From the NCBI RefSeq assembly GCF_020076305.1, contig NZ_JAIQXE010000003.1, positions 62,001 through 126,000 of the forward strand: DNA of 64,000 nt, written 5' to 3'. Origin of the DNA: Flavihumibacter profundi. GTDB taxonomy: Bacteria; Bacteroidota; Bacteroidia; Chitinophagales; Chitinophagaceae. Below, one piece after another: positions 27,553-37,427 of this stretch; position 1 is the stretch's first letter; each line of letters starts with the position of its first letter. The notes under the pieces are model-generated. The model saw nothing but the letters and a program-made list of their open reading frames with translations. It was not told the origin of the DNA and did not search any database. Position numbers and translations under genes: made by a program.

Positions 27553-28368
27553 TTATTGCACAGTATAATTTTTCGGAATCGGGAAAGGGAAGTTTAAAGT
27601 TTCGTTAAAGGCAAACTGCTTAAAATCGAGTTGTACTTCAAACCTGTTCTTTTCAGTAAGGATAATACTCCTGGAGGTGGAGAATGCTTTACCTCCGGCT
27701 CCGTCGTAATTGGCGTAACTTAAATCGGCCGTGCGATTGCGAATGGGGTTCACATCGTCCAGCTTACTATGCCTTACCAGGAAATCTCCATTATCAATAG
27801 TTAACAGGTTTTTAAATATTTCACCGATGCACAACAGGCTGGTAACGTCGGGTTCTTTTTTGTACGATACAATATTAGAGTCCAGAAAAACAGGGTTACC
27901 AATAATGAGGTCTTGCAATCCGGCAAAATCAAATGGAAGGTGTGCTACTTCCACCAGGTAATTTGATGATCGCAATTGCAATATTTTGTCTTTTTTATTC
28001 AAGAGCTTCACACTATCTGGTGTAATGATTACCCTGAATGCCTCATAGCTGAATACTGTTGCATTAATTGATAACCAGATGACACTGTCTTTCTGCATGC
28101 GCACAAAAATGGTCAGGTCCGGACCTTTCCCATCTTTATCCCAGTAGTCTACCTTGATTTTTGCTGAGAAGGTTTTATAATCTATCCTGTTTTTGCCGAT
28201 AGCGCTCATCAGGTTATTGATGTATTGCACGGAATCAATATGGGGATCTACCAATACTGTTTCAGTAGAATCTTTCCTGGTAATGACAGCATTGATTTTT
28301 TTTGTGGTATGGCATCCTGTCGTAACCAGTGCTGCAATGATTACCAATACATAAATAACCTGTTTCAT
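27553..28368 (-). CDS. DUF4292 lipoprotein
   Basis: A 271-residue lipoprotein: the lipobox is LVTTGC (Cys at residue 19). The body fits DUF4292, a LolA/LolB-like family common in Bacteroidota, with repeated amphipathic beta-strands (VDYWDKDGKGPDLTIFVRMQKDSVIWLSI). A role in outer-membrane lipoprotein or lipid handling is possible by fold similarity only. It follows dut by 5 bp, and EnvC-like follows it by 49 bp, so the four minus-strand genes may form one transcript. Confidence 0.85.
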   Translation of the reverse strand: MKQVIYVLVIIAALVTTGCHTTKKINAVITRKDSTETVLVDPHIDSVQYINNLMSAIGKNRIDYKTFSAKIKVDYWDKDGKGPDLTIFVRMQKDSVIWLSINATVFSYEAFRVIITPDSVKLLNKKDKILQLRSSNYLVEVAHLPFDFAGLQDLIIGNPVFLDSNIVSYKKEPDVTSLLCIGEIFKNLLTIDNGDFLVRHSKLDDVNPIRNRTADLSYANYDGAGGKAFSTSRSIILTEKNRFEVQLDFKQFAFNETLNFPFPIPKNYTVQ

Positions 28369-28373
28369 TGTGT

Positions 28374-28817
28374 TTATGATTTTCCGGTATGACCGAACCC
28401 GCCGGCATCGCGTACCGTTGATGTTAAAGTATTAACGGGTTCCCATTCTACAAGTTCCACTTTTTGTACGACCATCTGGGCAATCCTGTCGCCCGGCTGT
28501 ATGACCTGCAGCTCCTGTGAAAGATTAATTAATATGACCTTGATCTCCCCGCGATAATCAGCATCAACCGTTCCGGGTGTGTTGAGGCAGGTGATGCCTT
28601 GTTTAACGGCTAGTCCGCTCCTGGGCCTTATCTGGGCCTCATAACCCTCAGGTAATTCTATAAACATCCCGGTCGGGACAAGTGTACGCTCAAGGGGTCG
28701 TAATTCAATGGCTGCAGTTAAATTGGCCCGAAGGTCCATCCCCGATGATCCGCTGGTGGCATATGAGGGTAAGGGGTGGGCTGACTGGTTGATAATTTTT
28801 ACGACGACAGTTGACAT
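28374..28817 (-). CDS. dut: dUTP diphosphatase
   Basis: Hydrolyses dUTP to dUMP, keeping uracil out of DNA. The conserved motifs appear in order: SSGMDLRA (motif 1), [11 protein letters not shown] (motif 2), [19 protein letters not shown] (motif 3), GDRIAQMVV (motif 4) and the C-terminal GGFGHTG (motif 5). The start at 28817 ([10 protein letters not shown]) gives 147 residues, the family length. The open frame also has an ATG at 28856, overlapping ispF's stop as ATGA; that would add 13 unusual residues and cannot be excluded. Confidence 0.93.
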   Translation of the reverse strand: MSTVVVKIINQSAHPLPSYATSGSSGMDLRANLTAAIELRPLERTLVPTGMFIELPEGYEAQIRPRSGLAVKQGITCLNTPGTVDADYRGEIKVILINLSQELQVIQPGDRIAQMVVQKVELVEWEPVNTLTSTVRDAGGFGHTGKS

Positions 28818-28852
28818 GGGTGCAAAATTAAGGGAATAGGGTAATTCCTGAA

Positions 28853-29329
28853 TCACCTCTTCTTCAGCAACACCGTAGCATAAGCAACCAGGCCTTCTTC
28901 GCGGCCTACAAAGCCCATCGTTTCTGTGGTAGTGGCTTTTACAGAAACATCGTCAATGGTGAGTTCCAGTATTTCAGCAATGATTTCGCGCATGCGGCCC
29001 GAATATTTTTTAATCTTCGGTGCTTCCAGGCATAGTGAGCTGTCAATATTCACAACACCATAGCCTTTTGCACTGATCAGTTCATAGCATTTGCGCAGCA
29101 ATATCTTACTGTCGATATTTTTGAAGGCCGCATCGGTATTGGGAAAATGAATGCCAATATCCCCAAGGCTCAGTGCGCCAAGCAAGGCATCACAAATGGC
29201 ATGTAACAGGACATCTGCATCGCTGTGCCCCAACGCGCCTTTATGATGAGGGATGCTTACCCCGCCTATAACCAGGTCGCGACCCTCTACAAGCTGGTGG
29301 AAGTCTATGCCGAATCCTATACGTAGCAT
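28853..29329 (-). CDS. ispF: 2-C-methyl-D-erythritol 2,4-cyclodiphosphate synthase
   Basis: Catalyses formation of MEcPP in the non-mevalonate isoprenoid pathway. Metal-binding residues are visible in GIDFHQL (DxH near the N-terminus) and [19 protein letters not shown]. The C-terminal [19 protein letters not shown] motif is conserved. The start at 29329 ([12 protein letters not shown]) gives the standard 158 residues. The open frame runs back to 29425 only because it reads through the intergenic inverted repeat. Confidence 0.95.
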   Translation of the reverse strand: MLRIGFGIDFHQLVEGRDLVIGGVSIPHHKGALGHSDADVLLHAICDALLGALSLGDIGIHFPNTDAAFKNIDSKILLRKCYELISAKGYGVVNIDSSLCLEAPKIKKYSGRMREIIAEILELTIDDVSVKATTTETMGFVGREEGLVAYATVLLKKR

Positions 29330-29342
29330 TTGTAATAATTTA

Positions 29343-29443
29343 GTGAATGGTGAATAGTGAATGGTGAATAGTGAAACGACATGAAAACAGGAAGATAACC
29401 TGTTCCCTAACTCCCGATTCACCATTCACTATTCACCATTCAC
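29343..29443. repeat. Long inverted repeat built of TGAATGGTGAATAG-type units
   Basis: Arms at 29343-29369 and 29417-29443 are perfectly complementary over 27 bp and made of GTGAATG/GTGAATA heptamers. The 47-bp spacer contains a smaller hairpin (AACAGG at 29386-29391, CCTGTT at 29399-29404). It lies between porV and ispF, just upstream of ispF. The transcript would fold into a long stem. The same unit occurs at 14.06 kb and 37.9 kb. Confidence 0.88.
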
Positions 29444-29501
29444 CTAAAAGAAAACGTCCCGCAAAGATGCAGGACGTTCGCCATATCAAAAATAAATATG
29501 T

Positions 29502-30686
29502 TTATTGATTCAGGCTGGAGCCAGTTTTACCATCGCCACCACCCAAATCGAAGATCAGGCCTAATCGTAGTGTGTTAGACAACGGGTTCTGGTTTACACC
29601 ACTACCCGATGGAATAATATAAGAGAAATTCAATCCGAATACATTGTACTTGATACCCATACCTACAGTGAAATACTGGCGGTTACCTTTCGTTTTGTCC
29701 TCATAAAAATAACCCGTCCTAAGGGCAAACTGATCCTGGTACCAGTACTCAATACCGGTAGAAATAGTCCATTCCCTCAGCTCTTCGCTAAATCCACCCG
29801 GGGCATCCGAAAAAGAAGTGAACCAGCTTTTTACAACAGGTATGGAATGGTATTCAGCCAGTCCGGCAGAATCACCCGATGCTGGTGGCGTTGGTACCAT
29901 CAGCTTGTTGAAATCCATGCCGAAAGTGATTTTGTTGCTTTCATCAAAAACCTTGGTATATGTACCCCCCAAACCCAGGTTCGCAGGGATAAAATCCTTT
30001 TGCGTAGCGTCTGTGGTATAACCGATTTTTGTTCCCAGGTTTGTTGCTGTAGCCCCTCCACTAAAACCTTCTCCAACAGCATTGGTTCCATTATAATAAA
30101 AGGTGATATCACCCGCAACTGCATTTCCTGCCTGGTAGGTAGTACCGTTTACATTTTGCCCGCCTGCCAGGTTCGAATAAATATACCGAAGGGCAATACC
30201 CAACCCTATCTTTTCCGAAAGCTTACGGGAGTAGCCCACATCAAAACTGAATTCCCTCGGCCTGAAACTGCCAAATTCATTGCCCTGGTTATCGGTGAAC
30301 TGGATATCTCCCAGGTTAAAATAGCGTAAAGAAGCAGATATGGCCTGGTCATCATTATCACCAATTTTTCCATAACCACTGGCAGTTACCATATACACAT
30401 CATTCAAACCAAGTCTTTTTAACCAGGGGGTATAAGTTAAACCGATGGCTCCTTTACTGGTATTAAAGGGCGTTTTAGCCAGGTTCAGGAAAGGCGCATT
30501 TACATCGGCTGTGGTGGCGATTCCTACTTCTCCCATACCACCTGAACGGGCATCGGGAGATATGCGCAAAAAGGGTACTGCAGTGGTAACTACGTTAATC
30601 GGTTCAGTGGTTTGCGAACGCGCCTGCATAGCTGTAAATCCTGTTATGCATAGCGATAAAGCCAGTTTTAGGAAATTGTGATTCAT
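29502..30686 (-). CDS. porV: Type IX secretion system outer-membrane protein PorV
   Basis: A 394-residue beta-barrel protein with a signal peptide (cleavage near ARSQ). After it comes the family hallmark VPFLRISPDARSGGMGEVGIATTADVNA. PorV is a FadL-like barrel that collects cargo emerging from the SprA/Sov translocon and shuttles it to the PorU sortase. The C-terminal part repeats amphipathic strands and ends with LSNTLRLGLIFDLGG. It lies 170 bp downstream of porU on the same strand, the order known in other Bacteroidota. Confidence 0.93.
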   Translation of the reverse strand: MNHNFLKLALSLCITGFTAMQARSQTTEPINVVTTAVPFLRISPDARSGGMGEVGIATTADVNAPFLNLAKTPFNTSKGAIGLTYTPWLKRLGLNDVYMVTASGYGKIGDNDDQAISASLRYFNLGDIQFTDNQGNEFGSFRPREFSFDVGYSRKLSEKIGLGIALRYIYSNLAGGQNVNGTTYQAGNAVAGDITFYYNGTNAVGEGFSGGATATNLGTKIGYTTDATQKDFIPANLGLGGTYTKVFDESNKITFGMDFNKLMVPTPPASGDSAGLAEYHSIPVVKSWFTSFSDAPGGFSEELREWTISTGIEYWYQDQFALRTGYFYEDKTKGNRQYFTVGMGIKYNVFGLNFSYIIPSGSGVNQNPLSNTLRLGLIFDLGGGDGKTGSSLNQ

Positions 30687-30856
30687 GTGATGTTGTCTTT
30701 CGTATTAATAATTCACATGAAACGCCGGGGACTTGCGTCTAAACAAAGAGATATTACCCTTTGAACAGTTCAGGGTTGCCTGGTCGTTTCAATAAAATCT
30801 TTGGGTAAATTTTCTCTATAAGCGGCTTAAATATTGGTTAAATATCATCATTTTTT

Positions 30857-33800
30857 TCAGATCCGGATCAGCTTCTTTACTACGAAGGCTTGCTGGCCAT
30901 TTGCTGTTGTGATGATAATCCGGTACACATAAACTCCGGGGGGAACCAGGTTACCCCTGTCGTCTCTTCCATTCCAATCAATGTAGGAACGGTTACCATT
31001 ACCAATTATTGTACCATGTATAGTTTTTACCATGTGTCCGCTGATCGAAAAAAGCTCAACCACGGCCTGTAAAAGTTCATTCCCCTGGTTGTGGTTTATA
31101 CCAAAACGAACGTTTCCGGTGGAGGGATTGGGCCAGGCCAGGACTGACTCCACTACCAGTTTGCCGCTATTTTTTACCCGGAAATTGAGGTTGACTGTAC
31201 TGCTGTTGTTCACTACATCCCAGGCTTTTATAGTCAGTACATGGTCACCATCAGCAAGAACAGGTAACCTGAACTGAACCGATCCTCTCTTATATGTATC
31301 GGTTTCTGTTTCAAAAAATGAATTCAAAACCAGGGGCGCCTGTATATTTCCATCTATAATTACAGTTACATCATGCCCGATACCATTACCCAATACATTG
31401 ATCCCCGAACTATCGGCCAGTTTCAGCAGCAGCAGGGGCGTTTCATCTGTTAACCCCCCATTCCGGAAATTAGTGTCATTCAGCCAGGCACTGATAGCAG
31501 GCCCCTGGAGGTCAGCAGGCGGAAGTGCCGAGCCGCCTATCGGCAACTGGTCAAAAACCCCGGCTGCATCGGTTAAGCTATCCTGGGCATAATAGCGGAT
31601 GGCACCCAGTCCGGCTGCATAATTCAAATCTTTGGGCACAACAAAGGAGAAGGAAAAACGACCGTCCTTAACTGTTGCCTTACCTTTAAAAAGATATTGG
31701 TCCTGCACAATAAAATCTTCTGCTATACTTCCCGGATCATTGGCCAGGGTCCTCCGTTTATACGGTTTATCCAGCACTTGCGGGAACACCAGTCCATTGA
31801 AATCCGCCCTTATTTGTCCCTGCCCATCGGCAACCAGGCCCGCTACCGTAATTTCTTCCAAAGCTTGCAATGAATCCACACCGGAACTTACCGCCTTCCC
31901 GTTGACAGACGTGGTTATTACCTGGTATTTGGGAAAAGCCAGGCTAACCGCCGGATCACCCAGCAAGGTAAATTTCAGGTTATTGAATACGTCTGACGAG
32001 CCCTGGTAAGTTAAATTTTTGGCCGCCTTCACAGCTTCCCCCAGGCTCCTGTAATGCCCGTCAGGCAAAGGCTGCAGGGCAACAGCCAGGTAATTGCTGT
32101 TCATAATCCGGTTGCTGAAGGCAAATACCAGCCGGGTTGTGGTCATCAAAGCAATGGCCCCTGCGGCGGGCTTTAATATTAAGTATTCCCCTAATGAAGT
32201 TATGGATGGGTTATCATAGGGTGCAAAATCGCAGGTGGCTGTTATGAATAAAGGCAGCCTTCCGTTTTGCTGCCATCCGTCTACAATGCCCTGGTCCAGC
32301 ACCACTTCTTCCGCCAGCCTCCTGAAACCACCGTGCCCGTTGAAATTCCAGATAAGGGTGCCTTTTTGCATTCTATCGCTGATGGCCTGGTTCACCAGTG
32401 GATAACGGCTTCCTGCTGCATCGCTTTCCTGCTGATAGGCATCCAGGTAAATTTTATCCAGTTGAAAAAGGTCATTAACCGACTTCACCCGGCCTGTTAT
32501 TTCTTCCGCATCCCTGAGATGCAGGTTAAAGTCTTCATCATCTGCAATAAAACTGAGGACATTGCGCCAGTCGCCACGCGCCGCAGGCTGGTGGTAAAGG
32601 ACAATCTTATCAATATAGTTGTTAGCGCCCTCCAAATCCGGGGCAGGAATCCGGCCTATGCCAATATCAAGCTGAAGCCCTGGACCGACTGAATTGATAT
32701 CTTCAGTATCCTCTAAAAATCCATAATAATCATCGGAAACATAGGTCGTCAGGGGGTCCAGTGAAGAACTGCTTTCATATGCCGGCACACCTGCATTATT
32801 GCCGGGTACCCTGTTTTTATAATCGTAAGAAGCATCGCCAAACAGCAATAAATACCTGGGTCGCAGGCTGCTGTCCTTCCCTGCGCGGTCATAGTACATT
32901 TTTACAAAATCCCTGATGGCTGTTGGATTGACCTGCCCTGCAGAAAACTCCTGGTAAACCTGCTCTGTCGTTACTACCAGGCTATTTAGCGCATCGTGTT
33001 GCTGGTGCCAGCTGGCCAGCCTGTTGGCTGCTGGCAATAGTGCGGGTGTTGTCACCACAATCATTTGGGGTATTGCAGTTCCGTGCAGGTCCTGGTTGCT
33101 GATCAACCCCTTTATCACCGGTACAGGAAGCTGTGCAGGATCATCTTCAAATGCCAGGTATTCTTCCGCCTTTTCATGCAAATCAGTGAAAACAAGGTTG
33201 GCGCCCTTCAGGCTGGCAGCCACCTGGACGGGCAAATTTCCATTGGACACCCGCCAGACCCGGGTACTGGCGCTGGCATTGGCCACCCTGTATTCCGCCA
33301 GGCGACCACTGCCCGTATTCAACCAGCTCCGAAAATCAAGCTGCAAGCCGGCTTGCAGGGATAACTGGCTTTGCGCAAAACAATCAAAATAGTTGATCCA
33401 GCCAATTGCCGAAGAATTGCCCGGTTGAAAGCTGTAGGAAAGCTGGTTATCTGGCAAGGGACTAAATTGGGCCTCCTGGCTGTTTTCCCGGGCGAACTGG
33501 TCCAGGTTCGAAGAGGTCACCGGGCTTATTGCCTGGGTGAGCAGGGCGGCACCATTCATGTCCAGCTGGAAACTGCTGGCGGCATCCACCGACCTGGCGG
33601 CAGCGGCAGACACCAACGATGCAGTGCTGCCCGGAACCGGGAAAGGTATCTTTAAGGCAAGGCTCAATATTGCAGGTGATTCAGCCAGGAAACGCTCGCC
33701 ATACCATTCCTTGCCGCTTGACAACAGGTTATACAGGTCTTTCTCATAATGGTACCGGAACTGGTAGCTGGTGATGGTATCGGTGGCTATACCTTTTACC

Positions 33801-34276
33801 GTATCGGTACTGATCCGTGCTGTTGCATTGCCCAGTGTAAAGTATATATATGCTGTATCACTATAAATATTATGCACGGCTGAAAATCGCTGGTTTGCCG
33901 TATCAGCTTTCCATCCGTGCGGACCGGAAGCATAAAAAACAAGATAATCTGTATTGTTAAAATTGCCGTCATTACCATCGTGCACAATTACCGGCATTTC
34001 CTGCAGGTCATCAGTATATGGTGACGAACAGGCTTCCCCGGGAGGCAATCCATTCCGGCCAAAGACCTGCAGTTTTGCGGAAGGAACCGGCAGGGAAAGG
34101 CCAAGTTGCTGCAGGAATGCCCCATCTATTTTATACACGCCCGCCTGTGTTACTGCCAATTTGTACCAGTTGCCGGTTGCAAGCACCGAATGGCCGGCAT
34201 AACTACGCTGCGCCCGGACAGAAAGGGAAGCGGACAGGAACAGGAAGACACAAACATTTTTGAGGCAGCACATCAT
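30857..34276 (-). CDS. porU: Type IX secretion system sortase PorU (C25-type)
   Basis: PorU removes the C-terminal sorting signal of cargo at the cell surface and attaches it to lipopolysaccharide. The gingipain-like C25 core shows the catalytic His in IWNFNGHGGFRRLAEE and the Cys in FITATCDFAPYDNP. From 34276 the protein is 1139 residues, starting MMCCLKNVCVFLFLSASLSVRAQ, a normal signal peptide. The open frame begins ten codons earlier (34306), which would place polar residues before the signal. The C-terminal roughly 90 residues form a T9SS-type domain (WPNPSTGNVRFGI, WNGRDDRGNLVPPGVYVYRI). Divergent from gldJ. Confidence 0.92.
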   Translation of the reverse strand: MMCCLKNVCVFLFLSASLSVRAQRSYAGHSVLATGNWYKLAVTQAGVYKIDGAFLQQLGLSLPVPSAKLQVFGRNGLPPGEACSSPYTDDLQEMPVIVHDGNDGNFNNTDYLVFYASGPHGWKADTANQRFSAVHNIYSDTAYIYFTLGNATARISTDTVKGIATDTITSYQFRYHYEKDLYNLLSSGKEWYGERFLAESPAILSLALKIPFPVPGSTASLVSAAAARSVDAASSFQLDMNGAALLTQAISPVTSSNLDQFARENSQEAQFSPLPDNQLSYSFQPGNSSAIGWINYFDCFAQSQLSLQAGLQLDFRSWLNTGSGRLAEYRVANASASTRVWRVSNGNLPVQVAASLKGANLVFTDLHEKAEEYLAFEDDPAQLPVPVIKGLISNQDLHGTAIPQMIVVTTPALLPAANRLASWHQQHDALNSLVVTTEQVYQEFSAGQVNPTAIRDFVKMYYDRAGKDSSLRPRYLLLFGDASYDYKNRVPGNNAGVPAYESSSSLDPLTTYVSDDYYGFLEDTEDINSVGPGLQLDIGIGRIPAPDLEGANNYIDKIVLYHQPAARGDWRNVLSFIADDEDFNLHLRDAEEITGRVKSVNDLFQLDKIYLDAYQQESDAAGSRYPLVNQAISDRMQKGTLIWNFNGHGGFRRLAEEVVLDQGIVDGWQQNGRLPLFITATCDFAPYDNPSITSLGEYLILKPAAGAIALMTTTRLVFAFSNRIMNSNYLAVALQPLPDGHYRSLGEAVKAAKNLTYQGSSDVFNNLKFTLLGDPAVSLAFPKYQVITTSVNGKAVSSGVDSLQALEEITVAGLVADGQGQIRADFNGLVFPQVLDKPYKRRTLANDPGSIAEDFIVQDQYLFKGKATVKDGRFSFSFVVPKDLNYAAGLGAIRYYAQDSLTDAAGVFDQLPIGGSALPPADLQGPAISAWLNDTNFRNGGLTDETPLLLLKLADSSGINVLGNGIGHDVTVIIDGNIQAPLVLNSFFETETDTYKRGSVQFRLPVLADGDHVLTIKAWDVVNNSSTVNLNFRVKNSGKLVVESVLAWPNPSTGNVRFGINHNQGNELLQAVVELFSISGHMVKTIHGTIIGNGNRSYIDWNGRDDRGNLVPPGVYVYRIIITTANGQQAFVVKKLIRI

Positions 34277-34426
34277 AGGCTTGTCAAAAATAACATAATC
34301 CAACACGTTTTAAGATTTTGGCAAGGGTATTGATTAGGTAATCTCGCTATATTCGCAACCAGCTTTTTTATAAAAACACAATAATAGGGATGGCCTCCCG
34401 TTATTACTGTCTTAAAACCAGCGTAA

Positions 34427-35995
34427 ATGGCTATCAATATGAACTGGAAAAACCTAACCATCCTCCTATCCTGCGCTGCAATGGTGGCGTCTTGTAAGAA
34501 TGGAAAACTTTTCGGAAAAAAAGAACAGAAATCTGACGTAACCGGTTGGAATTACAATGACAAAAACCAGGGTGGTTACCAGGTATCTAAGGAAAAAGAA
34601 CAAAGGACCGGTCCCGGTCTTGTATTTATACAAGGTGGAACCTTTACCATGGGCGCTACCCAGGAAGACGTAATGGGCGACTGGAACAATGCTCCGCGCC
34701 GTGTTACTGTTAACTCATTCTACATAGATAAAACAGAAGTAGCCAACGTTCACTACCGCGAGTACCTTTACTGGATCAACACGGTATTTGATGGTGATGA
34801 GCACCAGGCTGTGCGCAACGGCGCCCTGCCCGATACACTGGTATGGCGCAGTGAGCTGGCTTACAACGAACCGCTGGTTGAATACTATTTCCGTCACCCT
34901 TCCTATAATTACTACCCGGTTGTGGGCGTAACCTGGAAACAGGCCAACGACTTCTGTTTGTGGAGAACAGACCGTGTGAATGAACTGGAACTGATGAAAA
35001 GGGGTTTTATCAATGAAAAGTCATTGAAAAACATGAGCGGTATCGCTGAAGAGCATTTTGATACAAAATCTTACCTCGCAGGTGAATACCAGGCTACTCC
35101 TGGTGCAGCTGCCAAGTCTAAGAAGAATACCCTTAAGAACCCCAATGGTACGCCCCGTACCAATGTAACTTTCGAAGATGGTATCCTTTTACCAAGCTAT
35201 CGCCTTCCTACAGAAGCTGAGTGGGAATATGCAGCGCTTGGTTATATCAACCAGAACCCGTCTCCTTCAAAGAAAGAAGGCCAGCGTGGTGAAGAACTGG
35301 TTGTGAACAAACAGGTTTATGCCTGGAATACCAATTCAAACGGACTTCGTGATACCCGTAAAGGTAGCTGGCAAGGTACATTCCTGGCCAACTTCAAACG
35401 CGGATCAGGTGATAACATGGGTGTTGCAGGTGGTTTGAACGACCGTGCTGTATACACTGCACCTGTACAATCATTTTTCCCTAATGGTTTTGGCATCTAC
35501 AATATGAGTGGTAACGTTAACGAGTGGACTGCCGATGTTTACCGTCCGCTTTCTCTCGCCGACTTTGATGATGTTTCACCCTATCGTGGTAACAAATACC
35601 AGACTGTTGACCAGACAACCGGCAAACCGGAAAGGGATAGCCTGGGTCGTATCAAGTACAGGATGATGACCGATGATGAAAGCAAGAACCGTCGCAATTA
35701 CCAGAAAGCTGATGTGATCAACTACCTCGATGGTGACTCCCTGTTAATTGGTGTAAATTATGGTTATGGTGTAACTACACTGATCAGCGACAAGAGCCGC
35801 GTAATTAAAGGTGGTAGCTGGAACGACCGCGCATATTGGCTGAGCCCGGGTACACGCCGCTTCATGGAAGAAGACCAGGCCAGCAGTACAGTAGGATTCC
35901 GTTGTGCGATGGATCGTACAGGTAGTCCTGAAGGTAACGGTCGCAAAACCGGTATCAACTACAAAGAGAGAAGACAAAATTCCCGCAAAAAATAA
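34427..35995 (+). CDS. gldJ: Gliding motility / T9SS lipoprotein GldJ
   Basis: A 522-residue lipoprotein (lipobox near MVASC) with a formylglycine-generating-enzyme-like fold. The opening VTGWNYNDKNQGGYQVS, then GPGLVFIQGGTFTMGATQEDVMGDWNN and REYLYW, distinguish GldJ from its relative GldK. GldJ is needed for gliding and for stability of other Gld proteins in F. johnsoniae. The C-terminal GFRCAMDRTGSPEG is conserved. An alternative ATG at 34439 would shorten the signal peptide by four residues. porV-porU, gldJ, murF is the same neighbourhood as in F. johnsoniae. Confidence 0.93.
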   Translation: MAINMNWKNLTILLSCAAMVASCKNGKLFGKKEQKSDVTGWNYNDKNQGGYQVSKEKEQRTGPGLVFIQGGTFTMGATQEDVMGDWNNAPRRVTVNSFYIDKTEVANVHYREYLYWINTVFDGDEHQAVRNGALPDTLVWRSELAYNEPLVEYYFRHPSYNYYPVVGVTWKQANDFCLWRTDRVNELELMKRGFINEKSLKNMSGIAEEHFDTKSYLAGEYQATPGAAAKSKKNTLKNPNGTPRTNVTFEDGILLPSYRLPTEAEWEYAALGYINQNPSPSKKEGQRGEELVVNKQVYAWNTNSNGLRDTRKGSWQGTFLANFKRGSGDNMGVAGGLNDRAVYTAPVQSFFPNGFGIYNMSGNVNEWTADVYRPLSLADFDDVSPYRGNKYQTVDQTTGKPERDSLGRIKYRMMTDDESKNRRNYQKADVINYLDGDSLLIGVNYGYGVTTLISDKSRVIKGGSWNDRAYWLSPGTRRFMEEDQASSTVGFRCAMDRTGSPEGNGRKTGINYKERRQNSRKK

Positions 35996-36014
35996 CGGGG
36001 TTTAGATAGCCTGC

Positions 36015-36045
36015 AAAATGCCATTCCCAACCGGAATGGCATTTT
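36015..36045 (+). terminator. Hairpin terminator after gldJ
   Basis: Perfect 13-bp arms, AAAATGCCATTCC at 36015-36027 and its complement at 36033-36045, with a 5-bp loop. The right arm ends in TTTT. It would stop gldJ transcription before murF, so murF probably has its own promoter. Confidence 0.85.
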
Positions 36046-36061
36046 CATTTACTTCAGCAAT

Positions 36062-36069
36062 TATCTTTG
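36062..36069 (+). promoter_or_regulatory. Possible -7 element (TATCTTTG) of murF
   Basis: An exact match to TAnnTTTG, 4 bp before the murF ATG and 17 bp after the gldJ terminator. The spacing would place the transcription start at or next to the ATG, giving a very short or absent leader. Confidence 0.4.
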
Positions 36070-36073
36070 TCCT

Positions 36074-37369
36074 ATGACTATTGAACAATTGTACGCTGTT
36101 TACCTGGCCCATCCTTCCATCCAGACCGATACACGGAAATTAAAAACAGGCGATATTTTTTTTGCATTGAAAGGTGAGCATTTCAACGGCAACAAATTTG
36201 CCCGGACTGCTTTGGATGCCGGTGCAGCTTATGCTATAATTGATGAACCTGAATATGCAAGCGGTGAAAAAACCATTTTGGTACCCGATTCCTTGTCTGC
36301 ATTGCAGGCACTGGCCCGCCATCACCGGAGACAGTTCCCTATTCCCTTTTTGGCCATTACCGGCAGCAACGGAAAGACTACAACAAAAGAATTAATACAT
36401 GCTGTACTATCCACCAGTTTCCGCACGTACACCACGGAAGGCAACCTTAACAATCATATCGGCATCCCGCTTACCCTTTTAAAAGTTAAGCCGGATGCAG
36501 AGATGGCCGTAATTGAGATGGGCGCCAACCACCAAAAGGAAATCGCCGGATATTGCACCTACGCCGAGCCTACACACGGCTTGATAACAAACCTGGGGAA
36601 AGCCCACCTGGAAGGATTTGGCGGCGTGGAAGGCATTCGAAAAGGGAAAGGTGAACTATTTGATTGGCTCAGGAGCCACGAAGGAACCGCATTTGTTTTT
36701 TGCGATGATCCCTGGCTGGATCAAATGAGTGAAGGCATTAAAACCGTATACAGGTATGGTTTGAAAGATGGCGACCTGACCGGGCAGGCGATTCCCGTTC
36801 CTTCCCCAGATGGACAGGATGCATTTTTGCGGGTACAGATTTTGCAGGGTGCGCAAATGGATCCTATCCAAACACAACTGGTGGGTGATTATAACCTGCC
36901 GAATGTGTTGGTGGCAGTTGCGGTCGGGAAATTTTTCGGGGTCGCAGAAGCTAAAATAAAATCCGCCATAGAAGCTTACCAGCCATCCAATAACCGATCC
37001 CAGTTGGTGGAAAAAGACGGCAATACTATTATACTTGATGCGTATAATGCCAATCCAAGCAGCATGCGCGCCGCTATAGAAAATTTTGTGCACCTGAAAG
37101 GAAGCGACAAAGTGCTTATGCTGGGAGCGATGGCTGAACTGGGCGGGGAAAGCCTCGATGAACACCGCGGTATTGTATCCCTGATTGCGCAATACCCCTG
37201 GAAAGCTGTTGTGCTGGTGGGCGGTGATTTTGCGAATATCAGCCACCCGTTTATCCAACTCAGCTCAAGTAATGAGGCAGCGGAATGGTTCAGGCAGCAA
37301 AACTTCAGCAATACACAGGTATTGATTAAAGGATCACGGAGCATGCAGATGGAAAAAGTATTACAGTAA
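36074..37369 (+). CDS. murF: UDP-N-acetylmuramoyl-tripeptide--D-alanyl-D-alanine ligase
   Basis: Adds D-Ala-D-Ala to UDP-MurNAc-tripeptide, the last cytoplasmic step of peptidoglycan precursor synthesis. The N-terminal domain shows SIQTDTRKLKTGDIFFALKGEHFNGNKF. The ATP site is AITGSNGKTTTKELI. Further Mur motifs are TEGNLNNHIGIPLTLL, VIEMGANHQKEI, and NRSQLVEKDGNTIILDAYNANPSSM. At 431 residues it is slightly short but complete. It follows gldJ, as in F. johnsoniae. Confidence 0.95.
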   Translation: MTIEQLYAVYLAHPSIQTDTRKLKTGDIFFALKGEHFNGNKFARTALDAGAAYAIIDEPEYASGEKTILVPDSLSALQALARHHRRQFPIPFLAITGSNGKTTTKELIHAVLSTSFRTYTTEGNLNNHIGIPLTLLKVKPDAEMAVIEMGANHQKEIAGYCTYAEPTHGLITNLGKAHLEGFGGVEGIRKGKGELFDWLRSHEGTAFVFCDDPWLDQMSEGIKTVYRYGLKDGDLTGQAIPVPSPDGQDAFLRVQILQGAQMDPIQTQLVGDYNLPNVLVAVAVGKFFGVAEAKIKSAIEAYQPSNNRSQLVEKDGNTIILDAYNANPSSMRAAIENFVHLKGSDKVLMLGAMAELGGESLDEHRGIVSLIAQYPWKAVVLVGGDFANISHPFIQLSSSNEAAEWFRQQNFSNTQVLIKGSRSMQMEKVLQ

Positions 37370-37427
37370 TCCTTATCACTTTTATACTGGCTGGTTTCCG
37401 GTAACTTCGCGAAAAATTTGGGGGTTT

